DNA of 64,000 bases from Cystobasidiopsis lactophilus. Taxonomy: Eukaryota > Basidiomycota > Agaricostilbomycetes > Agaricostilbales > Chionosphaeraceae. Positions within the stretch are counted from its first letter, which is position 1. Every line of letters begins with the position of its first letter. Under the pieces are notes generated by a model. The model did not search any database. It was not told where the DNA came from and saw only the letters and a list, made by a program, of their open reading frames with translations. The stretch spans positions 1,240,001 to 1,304,000 of the forward strand of contig BCIO01000002.1 of NCBI GenBank assembly GCA_001599975.1, given 5' to 3'. A program made the position numbers and the translations under genes. Positions 1-10,436 of this stretch are shown one piece after another.

Positions 1-469
1 CTGGTGCATCTTGGCGAAAAGAAGGTAGGGATCATTGGTAGGCTTGATGTCAATGTTGAAATCGAGGTGCATGTTCTCCGGCTCGAGCAAGATGTCGATG
101 AGCTCCTCGAACGTGGGCACTCGGTGTTCCGAAGGCAGCGAGCCAGGGCCGTGGCCCATGGTCAGCTTGGCGTTGAACAGCTCTTCGAGGGTGACGTCCT
201 TGGCCAGGCCCTTGGCGGTGGTCGTGCGGTCGAGGGCAGGGTCGTGCAAGAGGACGACTCGGCTGTCCTTGGTCAGATGGACCTGTTCCCACATCGCGAT
301 AAGCACAAGTCGCGCGCCAAATGGACCCAAGAGGACATACATCTGACTCGATGCCGTCCGCACCCTGCTGGATGGCCGCCCTGAACGCGGGCAGGCTGTT
401 CTCCGGAATCTTGGCATGTTTGCCACCCCGGTGCGACCAGCACTTCATTGGCTTGACCTGGGTCTCCAT
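1..469 (-). CDS. Glycerophosphodiester phosphodiesterase-family protein (3' part cut by window edge)
   Basis: Hydrolyses glycerophosphodiesters to glycerol-3-phosphate and an alcohol. Only the N-terminal part is in the window. The ATG at 469 opens into a GDPD core: SHRGG near residue 12 (first catalytic His), then PENSLPAFRAA and GADGIESDV (metal-binding E and D). A 58 bp GT-AG intron at 283-340 splices into HLTKDSRVVLLHDPALDRTT, which carries the second catalytic His. The reading frame stays open to base 1, so the C-terminus is missing. HRGG, E-x-D and HDP are all present, so the enzyme looks active. There is no signal peptide, which suggests a cytosolic enzyme of phospholipid turnover. Identification as a GDPD is firm; substrate is not known. 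Confidence 0.9.
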
Positions 470-1085
470 CTCTTCTAGATACTACTGGCTGGGTTGGTAG
501 GAGTTGTTTGGGGTGTAAATGCGGAGGTGGCAACAACAGGTCCACCCAACGTGCGCATGCGACGCCGAAAAGCGATGTCGTTAACACGTTTGATGGTTCA
601 CCAGCTGCGAACGAAGGGGAGCAAGCTGGCCCAAGAGCGGGCACTGAGGCCACTGTAGACGCTAAATGCGGAGAGGCATGGTGGAGTAGGCGAGGCGAAG
701 GAGGACGAGCCAAACTCTCTCGTTTGAATTTGGGCTTGCTGATCTGGGCCTTTGGAGGCTTCGCGGCGTCGAGTCAGCAATTAATCTCGTTGGCTCGGCA
801 AGAGGCGAGCCAGGACTGTCGAAGGCTCACAGACTGAAGGCAAAAGGCCAGCACCCTGGCGGTGAGGGATCAGGAGGTTTTTCGTCGAGCTAAAAGCGGA
901 ACCATGTGCGGAATCGGCCGTTGGCACGTGAAATGCTTATAGCGCCTGTGGTGGCTAGAAAGGTCTACAGCGTCTCTGATTCCTGCTGTCGGCCTCGAAT
1001 TGCACAAGGAAAGGCAACAAAAACGGGCAATCCTCCAAAGTGGTCATGAAAGCCAGTGCAAAAAGTGTGTCTCTATGACGTGTGC
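470..1085. other. Intergenic region, no gene seen
   Basis: This lies between the GDPD start and the tail of the first SGNH-like gene. It presumably holds the GDPD promoter and the 3' region of the SGNH-like gene. The open frame at 508-837 has no recognisable domain and starts on a non-ATG codon. I see nothing else. Confidence 0.5.
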
Positions 1086-1105
1086 AGAGCTCGGTGCAAT
1101 CTGCA
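1086..1105 (-). repeat. Conserved 3' block, copy 1
   Basis: A 20 bp block downstream of the first SGNH-like stop codon. Nearly the same block lies at 3453-3472 and 5818-5837, about 45-50 bp after the stop codons of copies 2 and 3. It is probably shared 3' UTR. Confidence 0.6.
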
Positions 1106-1151
1106 GCTTCAATGTCAGCTTACAAGGAAGGCACAAAGAGTTGAAAGACAT

Positions 1152-2888
1152 TCACTCTGATAGCAGAATGTTGGCGTTGATCCAGGCCAAATTTGGGCCT
1201 TTGCGCACAACGAGCATCAGTTCTGACTCTGAAGGCCCCTCCAACATGAAATCTACCTGGGTGAATATCGTCACGGTACTGTGTAGGGTCAAGCTTCATC
1301 AATGTTTGGTTGCTAACTGAAGACGGGGCATCAACGCACCAAATGATCGAAACCGCGGACCACGGTGCCAAACTGCGACGTCCTGATTCGCCCATTGAGT
1401 GGCGCCCTCCCATCTGCATACTGCCTAGCAGCAGCAAGATCAATCATAGAGCTTCTTTGATGCCAGTCCGTTCCGGTAAGGGTATTTAGCGCGACCTCTG
1501 AGCGGTCTGCGAATGCAAAGGCGGTTCGGCCAGGTAGTCGTTCGGAGGCCCTGATGCTGTGCGGCGTCCTCCACAAAATGGGAACACCAACTGGCAAGCG
1601 AGCTGCTAGTCGAGGCACCAGCGCTTCCAGCCGCTGGCCATAAGTCGCGACGTCCAAGGGGTTCACACTCTCAGGGTGATTGGTTCCCAGGCGATGGAGG
1701 TGCTGTACGTCCCAGAGGTAGGAGGAAAACTGAAAGAGGTCGATGTCGCGCCCGAGGTTCTTCATCAGTGGCAGTACAACGTAGTCGAGGCGGTCCATAA
1801 TTTCGGCCGGCTTGTTGAACGGCCACTTGTCCGTCAAAGCGCTAGCTTCTGCTTCATGACGAGACTCGAGCCCATAGTGGTACGCTTCAAACGACGTGTG
1901 AGGGCAGACTTCAAGGCAAAGTTGAACACTGGTGCGCACCAGCAACGATCGTGACGTTGAGGATTGGGATCTCGCAGACTGTAGGGCGACCAGAGGTTGT
2001 ATTTGTCTTTCTGTAATTCCGAACAGCCACAGGGAATGAAAATCAGGAAGGTCAGCCGAGTTTCAAAAAGAAGTGGAACGCACGCTGGCTCAGCATCGTA
2101 TTGCTGGAAGCGATCTGGCAACACTGGCGTAGCTGGATCGCTTTCGGCAATTGTTTTCCAAGGTAATCCCAATGTTGAGCACCTGTCGTATCGCTCAGGT
2201 CCAAGCACAGACGCCAAATCGAACGAGGGAGCGCACCAATCTTCGACCGCAAACCGGTCAATTGATGACCCAAATAGAACGATGGACTGCACACATGCAA
2301 TCAGAGCGTGTGAGAAATAAAGACAAGGATTATAATCAAGGAAAAAAGGCAGTCGGCTTACCTTGTGCTGAAGCCACTGGAGCTCCTTTGGCGGTTCCGA
2401 GTCGTTGACATGCGCCTTGATGAGCGACATCCACTGATCAGGCTGGCAATTTGGGTCGAATGGCATCCACCGCATGTCCTCCGGCTCTGGTCCGGCCTCT
2501 AAAATCCCTCTGAGGTGGTAAGGGTCGCACCTGCGTTGCCAGAGTGCATTAACCACCGACCCACCGCGAATATCAAGGCTTACTCATCCTCCCACTCTGT
2601 GACGTCTCCTGTTGCGACAGAGCCTTTGAAAGATGCGCTACCTTGAGAGCCGGGATTGTAGCATTGCGCGGGCTTTCGCAGCGGCCATCCGGTGAACTGG
2701 CTGATGGAGGACGAGACAAAGGTGAAGAGGATGAAGAGACCAAGAACAGACACGACAAAGAGAGCAACAGTTTTCAGTCTTCTCGAACGCGAGTCACTCT
2801 CGTCGGTGGTCTGGCCCTCTCCTGCTTCCCATGGGTTCAAAAGGGGCGACTGGTTTAGCACCGGCGAGTAGTAGCGCTTGTCAGACAT
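1152..2888 (-). CDS. Type II membrane SGNH/PC-esterase-like protein, tandem copy 1
   Basis: Predicted single-pass membrane protein of about 440 residues in seven exons. The N-terminal cytosolic tail (MSDKRYYSPVLNQSPLLNPW) is followed by a membrane segment near residues 40-62, so the catalytic part should be lumenal. The second exon starts at CDPYHLRGIL. The next carries VLFGSSIDRF, aligned with the GDS nucleophile block of SGNH and PC-esterase proteins but with Asp replaced by Ser. Later blocks are FSSYLWDVQH, ILWRTPHSI and the C-terminal YRDDIHPG, which supplies the D-x-x-H pair. The protein ends GPNLAWINANILLSE. I placed introns by requiring the same joints in all three copies; the intron after EDW uses a GTGCG donor in each. 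The SGNH-like assignment rests on these motifs; a sugar or glycan ester substrate is inference. Catalysis is uncertain because of the GSS block. Confidence 0.72.
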
Positions 2889-3452
2889 TCTTTGGTGGGT
2901 GCAGAGCTACCAACACCCAACGCGAGATGGCAATAACAAGAATGGAAGTCGAAGCGCCAAGACTCTGGCGATTTACTGAGGCGCGCCGATCCGATGGATG
3001 ATCCATGCCGGGCCCCTCCAGGCTCCAAGCTTGACGCGACTGCCAGCTAAGTAAGACCTGGCGAGTAGCCACAAACCAGCGACAGCGTCGATCTAGAGCA
3101 CTTGGTCCACTGTTCGGCGCGTGTCAAAAAGGAGGAGTCCACTGATCTCATGAGCACCAGGCGAAATGTGGCACCATATAGTCATGAATGATGACAGCGT
3201 TGTGGCCATGACAACTAATACTGAAGCTGAATCCGCCAATCGTCGGAGACCCGTCGGGATGGGACCAAAGAGGTGACGGGCAAATGGTGGCAAATCTGAG
3301 GGCGGCATGCGAAGGTGTGGTGCTGGACCCGCTGGCTCATCTCACTCTTCTTTTCAGTCTAGGACAGCTGCTGAGACGTATGTGTTCTATATTGTTACCA
3401 AGTTACTAGCTCGAAATGCCAAAATTACCCGTTCTGTGACTACGATGTGGAA
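2889..3452. other. Intergenic spacer between SGNH-like copies 1 and 2
   Basis: It should hold the copy 1 promoter and the copy 2 3' region. A short stretch around 2935-2950 (AGAATGGAAGTCGAAG) resembles one upstream of copy 2 near 5362, which may be a shared upstream element. No gene is seen. Confidence 0.45.
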
Positions 3453-3472
3453 AGAGCTCGGTTCAATCTGCA
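3453..3472 (-). repeat. Conserved 3' block, copy 2
   Basis: One mismatch to the block at 1086-1105. It lies about 45 bp after the stop codon of the second SGNH-like gene. Confidence 0.6.
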
Positions 3473-3516
3473 GCTCTAATGTCAGTATGGCACAGGGCAC
3501 AAGGAATGGAAAGGTC

Positions 3517-5278
3517 TTACTCTGCCAGCAGAATATTGGCATTGAGCCAGGCCAGGTTTGGTCCTTCGCGTGGGAGAATAAGCTTGGGCGCCAAGCCTCT
3601 GAAGAAAGAATACCTGGATGGATATCGTCACGATACTTCATTCAAGCCAAGTCTTTCAGTAGAGTCCAGTAGAGGGAAGAAAAGGCCGTCGCGCACCAAA
3701 TGGTCAAACCCTCGGACGACGGTGCCAAACTGTGATGTCCGTACTCGCCCATACAACGGTGCCCTTGCATCAGCTTGCTGTCGAGAAGAAATCAAATCGG
3801 CCATAGAGCTTCTCTGGTGCCAGTCTTGTCCAGTAACCGCATCTAGAACGACGTCAGACCGGTCTGCGAAAGCAAAGGCGGATCGGCTGGGCAGGAAGCT
3901 TTGCTGCGAGGACTTGATGCTGTGCGGCGTACGCCAAACGATCGGCACACCAGCGGGAATCCGAGCTGCTAGTCGAGGCAGGATCGCTTCTAGCCGTTGG
4001 CCGTAGGTCTCGATGTCCAGCGGGTTGACGGATTCCCGATGCTGGTGGGGAATTTTCAACCGGTAGAGGTGCTGCACGTCCAAAAGGTAAGAGGAGAACT
4101 GAAAAAGGTCGATGTCGCGGCCCAGGTTTTTCATCAACGGCAAGACAAGGTATTCGAGGCGATCCATGAGTTCGGCCGGCTTGTTGAATTGCCACTTCTC
4201 CGTCAGAGCACTGGCCTCTGCTTCGTGCCTAGACTCCAGTCCATAATGGTAGACTTCAGAGGTCGGTCATGTTCAATCAGGGCCAAGACGAAGTTTGGAA
4301 GGGCAGAGGTAAGGGCTTACTGGAAGTGATTGTGAAGTTGAGGAATGGAATCTGGCAGAATGTGGGGTGACCAGGATTTGCATGGATTGTTCTATAATGC
4401 CAAGCCGCTCGTTGAGTAAGAAAGGTTCGTTGTGAGAGAGGAGCAAGAAATCATACGCCGGTCCGGCATCGTACTGCAGGAAACGATCTGGCAGGACTGG
4501 TGTAGCTGGATGGCGTTCGGAGATTATTTCTGAAAGTAGTCCCAGAGTCGAGCACCTATTGTAAAGTTCAGGGCAAGGAGAGAACGTGGAAGCAGATGGC
4601 GAGACCGCACCAGTCTTCAACGGCATACCGGTCGATCGAGGACCCAAACAAGACGATGGACTGTGTACCAGACCCATGAACATGTGAGCACAACATCATG
4701 AGCACGAGATGAGCTAAAGCCAAGTCGGCGCACCTTGTGCTGAAGCCACTCAAGCTCCTTCGGCACCGAGGTGTCGTTGACATGTTGTTTGATGAGCGAC
4801 ATCCATTGGTCGGGCTGACAGCTTGGGTCGAATGGCATCCACCGCATGTCCTCCGGCTCTGGTCCAGCCTCCAAGATTCCCCTGAGGTGGTAAGGGTCGC
4901 ACCTGCGTTCGCCAGTGAACAATCAGCTCGCGTGCAACCGATGAGGGCAGGTAGCGCCAAGAATCACTGGCTGTCCACTTGACTCTTGTAGCCTGCTGAG
5001 AAGAGACCTTTGAAAGACTCGCTGCTCCAAGAGCCGGCATTGGAGCATTGGGCGGCCCCTCTGAGTGGCACCGCGTTGAAGTCGCTGATGGAGGACGAAA
5101 CGAAAGAGAACACGACGAAGAGACCAAAGACAGAGACGGTAAAGAGGGCAACAGGCTTGAGTCTTCTCCACCGCGAGCTGGTCTCGTCAGGAAGAATATC
5201 TCTGGCAGCTCTGCCCTCCCACGGATTCAAAAGCGGCGATTGGTTTAGCAAGGGCGAGTAGGGGATCTTGTCAGACAT
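3517..5278 (-). CDS. Type II membrane SGNH/PC-esterase-like protein, tandem copy 2
   Basis: Paralogue of the genes at 1152-2888 and 5885-7625, with the same exon plan. It starts MSDKIPYSPLLNQSPLLNPW at 5278 (an upstream in-frame ATG is ignored because the other copies lack it). A hydrophobic segment follows (VALFTVSVFGLFVVFSFV). Key blocks are CDPYHLRGILEAG, VLFGSSIDRY, PATPVLPDRF, FSSYLLDVQHL, IVWRTPHSI and YRDDIHPG, with the end GPNLAWLNANILLAE. The intron between EDW and CSTLGL contains stop codons in the flanking exon frame, so it must be spliced; this settles the same intron in the other copies. Differences from the neighbours fall mostly on third codon positions, which points to selection for protein function after duplication. 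As in the other copies, the nucleophile block reads GSS, not GDS. Confidence 0.72.
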
Positions 5279-5817
5279 GGTGGTTGTAGACCAAACAGCA
5301 GGCATTCTAGCGACTAGCGGGCTCAAACAAAGCGATTGTGCAATACGCGTCCATCAATGAACAGAATGGAAGTGGAAGTGTGGTGATTTTCAGGGGCTCG
5401 ACGATCCGACAATCACGACCAACTGGCACTCTTTTAGACCTGCTACGGTTCCTAGGGATTGGAAAAGAGCCAGAGGTCATGCAAGCGCAACCTTCAAACC
5501 TGGAAGCCGACGTCTTCGAAATTTGAAGCTCACGCCAGTAGTACCAACAGCAGCAGCTATTCAAGCCCAAGGCATCGCAGCACTGAAACACTCCATAGAC
5601 ATAGACCCAATGCGCTAATGTGTGATGTGGAATTCGACGAGCAAGGAGAAGGATGACGTTGGCACGTGAAATGGAGGCAGGCAATTGTGCGAGCTGTGCG
5701 GCATGTGGTGACGGCGTCTCTCATCTTGCCTTCAGTCCACTGCGCAGAGTCACAATCGCTAAGAAGTATGTCATCATCTAGAGTGAAATGCAAAAGGCGA
5801 GTTTTTATGGTTAGGCA
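5279..5817. other. Intergenic spacer between SGNH-like copies 2 and 3
   Basis: It holds the copy 2 promoter and the copy 3 tail. An AGAATGGAAGTGGAAG stretch lies near 5362, matching one upstream of copy 1. No gene is seen. Confidence 0.45.
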
Positions 5818-5837
5818 AGAGTTCGGTGCAATCTGCA
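5818..5837 (-). repeat. Conserved 3' block, copy 3
   Basis: One mismatch to the block at 1086-1105. It lies about 48 bp after the stop codon of the third SGNH-like gene. Confidence 0.6.
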
Positions 5838-5884
5838 AATCCAGCGTTAGCTGGCCAGCAGGGTTCAATACAAGAGCAAAGAGC

Positions 5885-7625
5885 TCACTCTGACAGCAGT
5901 ATGTTGGCATTGAGCCAAGCCAAATTCGGACCTTCGCAGATCAGAATAAATTTTGACCACCAGATCAAAGGTTTTCAAAGGATTATCTACCTGGATGGAT
6001 GTCATCACGATACTGCAGGGACATATTTGGTCAGAACAGTCGAACACAGAAAGAGGGAAGACATCGGCGCACCAAATGATCAAATCCTCGGACCACGGTG
6101 CCGAATTGTGATGCCCGCATTCGCCCGTACAAAGAGGCCCCTGTATCGACATGCTGTCGACCGGAAACCAAGTCGACCATAGAGCTCTTTTGGTGCCAGT
6201 CCATTCCGGTGAGTGTGTCCAAAACCACCTCTGAGCGGTCGGCGAAGGCAAAGGCAGTCCGGCTGGGCAGGAAGCCTTGCTGTGAAGACCTGATGTTGTG
6301 CGGTGTCCGCCATACGATTGGTACACTCTCAGGCAGGTGAGCTGCTAGGCGAGGGAGAAGTGCTTCCAAGCGTTGGCCGTACGTGGCCACGTCCAGAGGG
6401 TTCACACTTTCAGGGTGCTTCGATCCCAGGCGGTGCAGGTGTTGGACATCCCAAAGGTAAGAGGAGAACTGAAGGAGGTGGACATCTCTGCCCAGGTTCT
6501 TCATAAGGGGCAGCACGATGTACTCCAGGCGATCCAAGATCTCGGTCGGCTTGTTGTACTGCAGCTTTTCCGTCAAAGTGCTAGCTTCTGCTTCATGTCT
6601 AGACTCCAGGCCATAGTGGTAGACTTTGCGCGTCGTGTGAGAGTAGTCCTTCGAGCGGGTTCAGAAAAGCGGTCCTCACCCGCAGCAACGGTGAAGTTGA
6701 GAAATGGAATTTGGCAGACTGAAGGGTGCCCAGATTTTCCATTGTCTTGTCTGTCATTCAAGGCCAAGATATAAGACTTGGTTGGCAAGCTGAGGAAAGC
6801 AAAACCTACTCCGGCCCAGAGTCGTACTGCTGGAAGCGATCTGGCAAGACCGGTGCGGCAGGATTGCTATCCGAGATTGTATGTGCATGCAGACCCAGGG
6901 TTGAACACCTGTGACCGGCCTCGCTCAGACGAGGGCGAGGAAAGAGGGAAACAGCTTCGAAAGCGCACCAGTCTTCAACACCAAATCGGTCAATTGACGA
7001 CCCGAACAGGACGATGGACTGTGTACGTAGACGCAGAGTACATAAGGACCACATCGAGGATTGGAATGAAAGAAAAAACCCAGTCGGCGCACCTTGTGCT
7101 GCAGCCATTGAAGCTCCTTTGGCACACTTGTGTCATTGACGTGCTCTTTGATGAGCGACATCCATTGATCCGGCTGGCAGTTTGGGTCAAATGGCATCCA
7201 CCGCATATCCTCCGGCTCTGCTCCTGCCTCCAATATTCCTCTGAGGTGGTAAGGGTCGCACCTGCATTGCCAGTTATCACCCGCCTAGCCAGCGAAAGGC
7301 GCATCGTCAAGACCCACGAATCATCGACATTAATCTGGTCGCCTGTTGAGAAGCTGCCTCTCAAGGAAGAGCTGCTTGACTGCTGAGAATTGGAGGTGGA
7401 GCATTGAGCTGGCCCTCCTCTGAGCGGCAGGACGTTGAACTGGGAGATGGAGGAAGACACGAAGGAGAAGACGATGAAGAGACCAAAGACGGAGACGACA
7501 AAGAGGGCGACGGTCTTCAATCTTCTCCACAGCGAGCCCGTCTCCTCTGCAGCGTCTCCTGCTTCCCACGGGTTCAAAAGGGGCGATTGATTCAACACAG
7601 GCGAGTAGTAGCGCTTGTCAGACAT
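5885..7625 (-). CDS. Type II membrane SGNH/PC-esterase-like protein, tandem copy 3
   Basis: Third member of the tandem array and closest to copy 1 at the N-terminus (MSDKRYYSPVLNQSPLLNPW). The start at 7625 is chosen by alignment with the sister copies. The membrane segment is at about residues 38-60, followed by a Ser-rich stem. The conserved blocks are all present: CDPYHLRGILEAG, VLFGSSIDRFGVEDW, PAAPVLPDRFQQYD, CQIPFLNF, FSSYLWDVQHL, IVWRTPHNI and DDIHPG, with the end GPNLAWLNANILLSE. Introns match those of the other copies in position and phase. The gene looks intact. Its 5' end is about 180 bp from the divergent choline kinase start. Function is inferred only from SGNH/PC-esterase-like motifs; it could be a glycan O-acetyl or other ester-modifying enzyme of the secretory pathway. 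Confidence 0.72.
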
Positions 7626-7802
7626 GGTGGCTGCAGAGTCACCATCAGGATTGAGGCTAGAGCAGGGTGCTATTGTGCAATCCTCCCTCTGAGGAATGCG
7701 CGATTTGCAAGGTCCGGCGATCAGCATTCCAGACCAAATTTCCGCCCGGCGCCTGCTCGACAAGCAGGCACAGATCAGACCTGAGAAGCGTACAAAGAAA
7801 CT

Positions 7803-10281
7803 ATGCGCGACATCGTAAGCCGGTCAACAAAACACGCATTCATGTTGGTTGCCAAACGGGAGAGGTCTTGGACCGATGCACGAGCGCGTGAACTGGCGCA
7901 GGCGAAGTACCAGAGCAGCAGGTCTAAACGTGAATCAAGACTCAGAGACGAACCAGCATCACTTCAGAGCGCAAGTCGCCGTCGAGGCTCAAGGCTCGTC
8001 ATCCCGGAACGACGACTTGGCGCGGCGTTTGATCTGAAAGATGGCCTCATTGTCAGCCAGATCTGCCCAGATCTCACCTGCCTTGCGTGCAGTCTACTCG
8101 CCCCGGCTACGGTGAGCAGTGTCGGCTTTGAGCAGAGCGACGTCGGCTCAGTGTTTTCACGAGCACCTAGGGCTCAACCTGAAGACCGGCTGGATGAGCA
8201 GCTACTCGAGGACCTGACGCTCAACGACGAGCCTGAGAACGTTGATGGCACTGGCTCAGATACCAGCGAGGACGGGGAGGGGCACGAGTACAGCGATAAG
8301 GCGGTCCACGTCGAGGGCTTGCCTCGAAGCAGCATTCGCTTAGACGCCAGGTGAGATTTGGCCCTTATCTGCTCTTCCAGTGTACTGCTTGAGCTCATTC
8401 CTACATCCTACACGTTCCCAGGCGCTACACTACGCCAACATTTGGCAACTTGCTGCTCGAGCTGTTGAGCGAGCACTTGCAGGTCGACGGCTGGACCGAC
8501 TTGCCCACTGGCGTCCAGGGTGCCCACTTGACCATTCATAAAGTCTCTGGCGCGACCACCAACGCCGTTTTCTTCGTCTCTTGCCCTGACGTATCGCCGG
8601 CACCGCCCGTCGTCCTCGTTCGAGTCTACGGCCCATCCTCAGGGCAGCTCATCTCCCGCCGCACCGAGCTCTACCTTTTGCATGTGCTCTCTTCCCACTA
8701 CGGAATTGGACCTGCCGTGCTAGGAACGTTCGAAAATGGGCGGGTGGAGCAGTTTTTCAACTCAAGGGCTCTGCATAAGGAGGAGCTCCGCGAGCCGAGA
8801 GTGACCAGGTGGATCGCCCGACGGATGAAAGAGTTCCACGGCGTGCCAGCCGAGTCTGTTCGCCCGCCCGTGACGGTTTCGAGCTCGTCTTCCAGCAGCG
8901 TGTCGCTCAACGGGCGGGATGTGTCGCCTGGCCCAAGACCCGGTCTTTACCACAACCGCAACTCGTCCCAGTCGTCGCTGCACTCCGTCTCTTCCAACTC
9001 GTCCGCCTTCAGCTTTTCGTCGGCCTATTCCACCGCCTCTTCCAGCCGAAGCTCCTCGTTCACCAAGAGCTTCACCCCTTCGACCGGCAAGCCGCACCTC
9101 ACGGAGTCCATGGCGCCGGCTAAGCGTAGATCGAGAGGGAGCATGCGTGGCGACTCTTCGCCGTACTTCCCTTTGCAACCACCCGTGGAGCCGCATCGAC
9201 ACAGCAGCCGGTCCCGGAGCCGGTCGAGGGGCAACCACAAGGAGCGTCTGGGCATTTGGGACAACATCACCAGGTGGACGCGCGAGTCGACCAAGATCCT
9301 CAAAGCGATCGAAAAGCTGCGCAACCTGCCGGGCGCTTCCACACCCTTGACGTCGACGACCGCCACCCCTTTGGATTCGCCTTCTGCCTTGCTCGCCTTC
9401 AAGGACGTCATGGATCTCCCTCTGTTCGAAACCCAAGTCAAGAACTACCGCAAGCTCGTCAACGAATGGGAGAAGGTCAACGGGAAAAGCAAGCGGTGCC
9501 TGACCCACAATGACACTCAATACGGCAACTTGTTGGTACGGAGGCCAGAGGGCCAGGCCTCAAACGACACGCCGGCCAAGGACATTGCGGTCGAGCCAGG
9601 GCTGGAAAAGCCGCACCAGATGCTCATCGTCGTTGACTTCGAGTACGCGTCACTAAACCCGAGAGGCTACGACATTGGTGAGTTCCTGTTTCCGTCGACA
9701 TCGCACTCTTTAATAACCGCTATGCTTTTCCAGCCAACCACTTCGTCGAATGGCAAGCCAACTACCACGACCCCAAATTGTCTTACTCGCTGTCTAAGCA
9801 TTTGTCTTATCCCACCTTTGACCAGCGCCGCCTCTTCTACCGAGCCTACCAAGGGGTCGACGACGGCATTGATACCAACGACTCGTCACTCCCCGATGCA
9901 ACCACAGAACAAGCACGGGTGCTGCGGTTGGAGGAAGAAGTGCACATCTGGCAGCCCTCATCGCACGCGCAGTGGGCGCTTTGGGCCATCGTGCAAGCTC
10001 GCGACGAGATCCTCAGCAAGATTGAAGAGTGGGTCAAGCACCCAGATGTGGCGCAGCAGGCCAACGAGCAACTCTCCTCGACGCCGACGGAAGACAGCGC
10101 CATGCCACCGCGCCTGACCCGCAACAAGTCTGGCGAGTTGGTGGATACGGCAACAGGCGACATCAAAGTGGATCTGGATCCGGCCACGGGCGACCAGGTC
10201 GAGGCCGAATTCGACTACCTCTTGTACGGCTTGGAGCGGATGAGCATGTTCAGGCACGAGCTGCAGGCTATGGCCCCTTAA
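7803..10281 (+). CDS. Choline/ethanolamine kinase
   Basis: Phosphorylates choline (and perhaps ethanolamine) with ATP, the first step of the Kennedy pathway. Three coding exons are seen, with introns at 8351-8421 and 9678-9733. The second exon starts at RYTTPTFGNLLLELL. VLVRVYG is the ATP-binding strand and THNDTQYGNLL is the phosphotransferase (Brenner) motif. VVDFEYASLNPRGYDIANHF is the choline-kinase signature, the last part made by splicing. A Ser/Arg-rich insert of about 110 residues (roughly 8880-9240) separates the N-lobe from the core and is probably disordered. The C-terminus runs to residues EAEFDYLLYGLERMSMFRHE, typical of the family. The first exon is open from an ATG at 7803, but its first 100 residues show no conserved block, so the start and a possible extra 5' intron (a donor-like GTGAGC at 8111) are uncertain. 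Confidence 0.9.
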
Positions 10282-10436
10282 TCGTAATCCACGAAGTCAC
10301 TTAGGCTTGGCTATCAATGCAAGACACTGCTTCCAAGGACCGGTAGAGGTCACGCCTCATCCCTCCGGTCTGAACCTTCGCGACCTTGGTTTTTAGCCCT
10401 CTTCCTGTAACCATCGCCTGTCGGCTGCCCTTTCGC

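Noticed and set aside
1152-7625. Transposon origin for the tandem triplicate
   Set aside because: No terminal repeats or transposase; intron positions and third-codon changes fit ordinary gene duplication.
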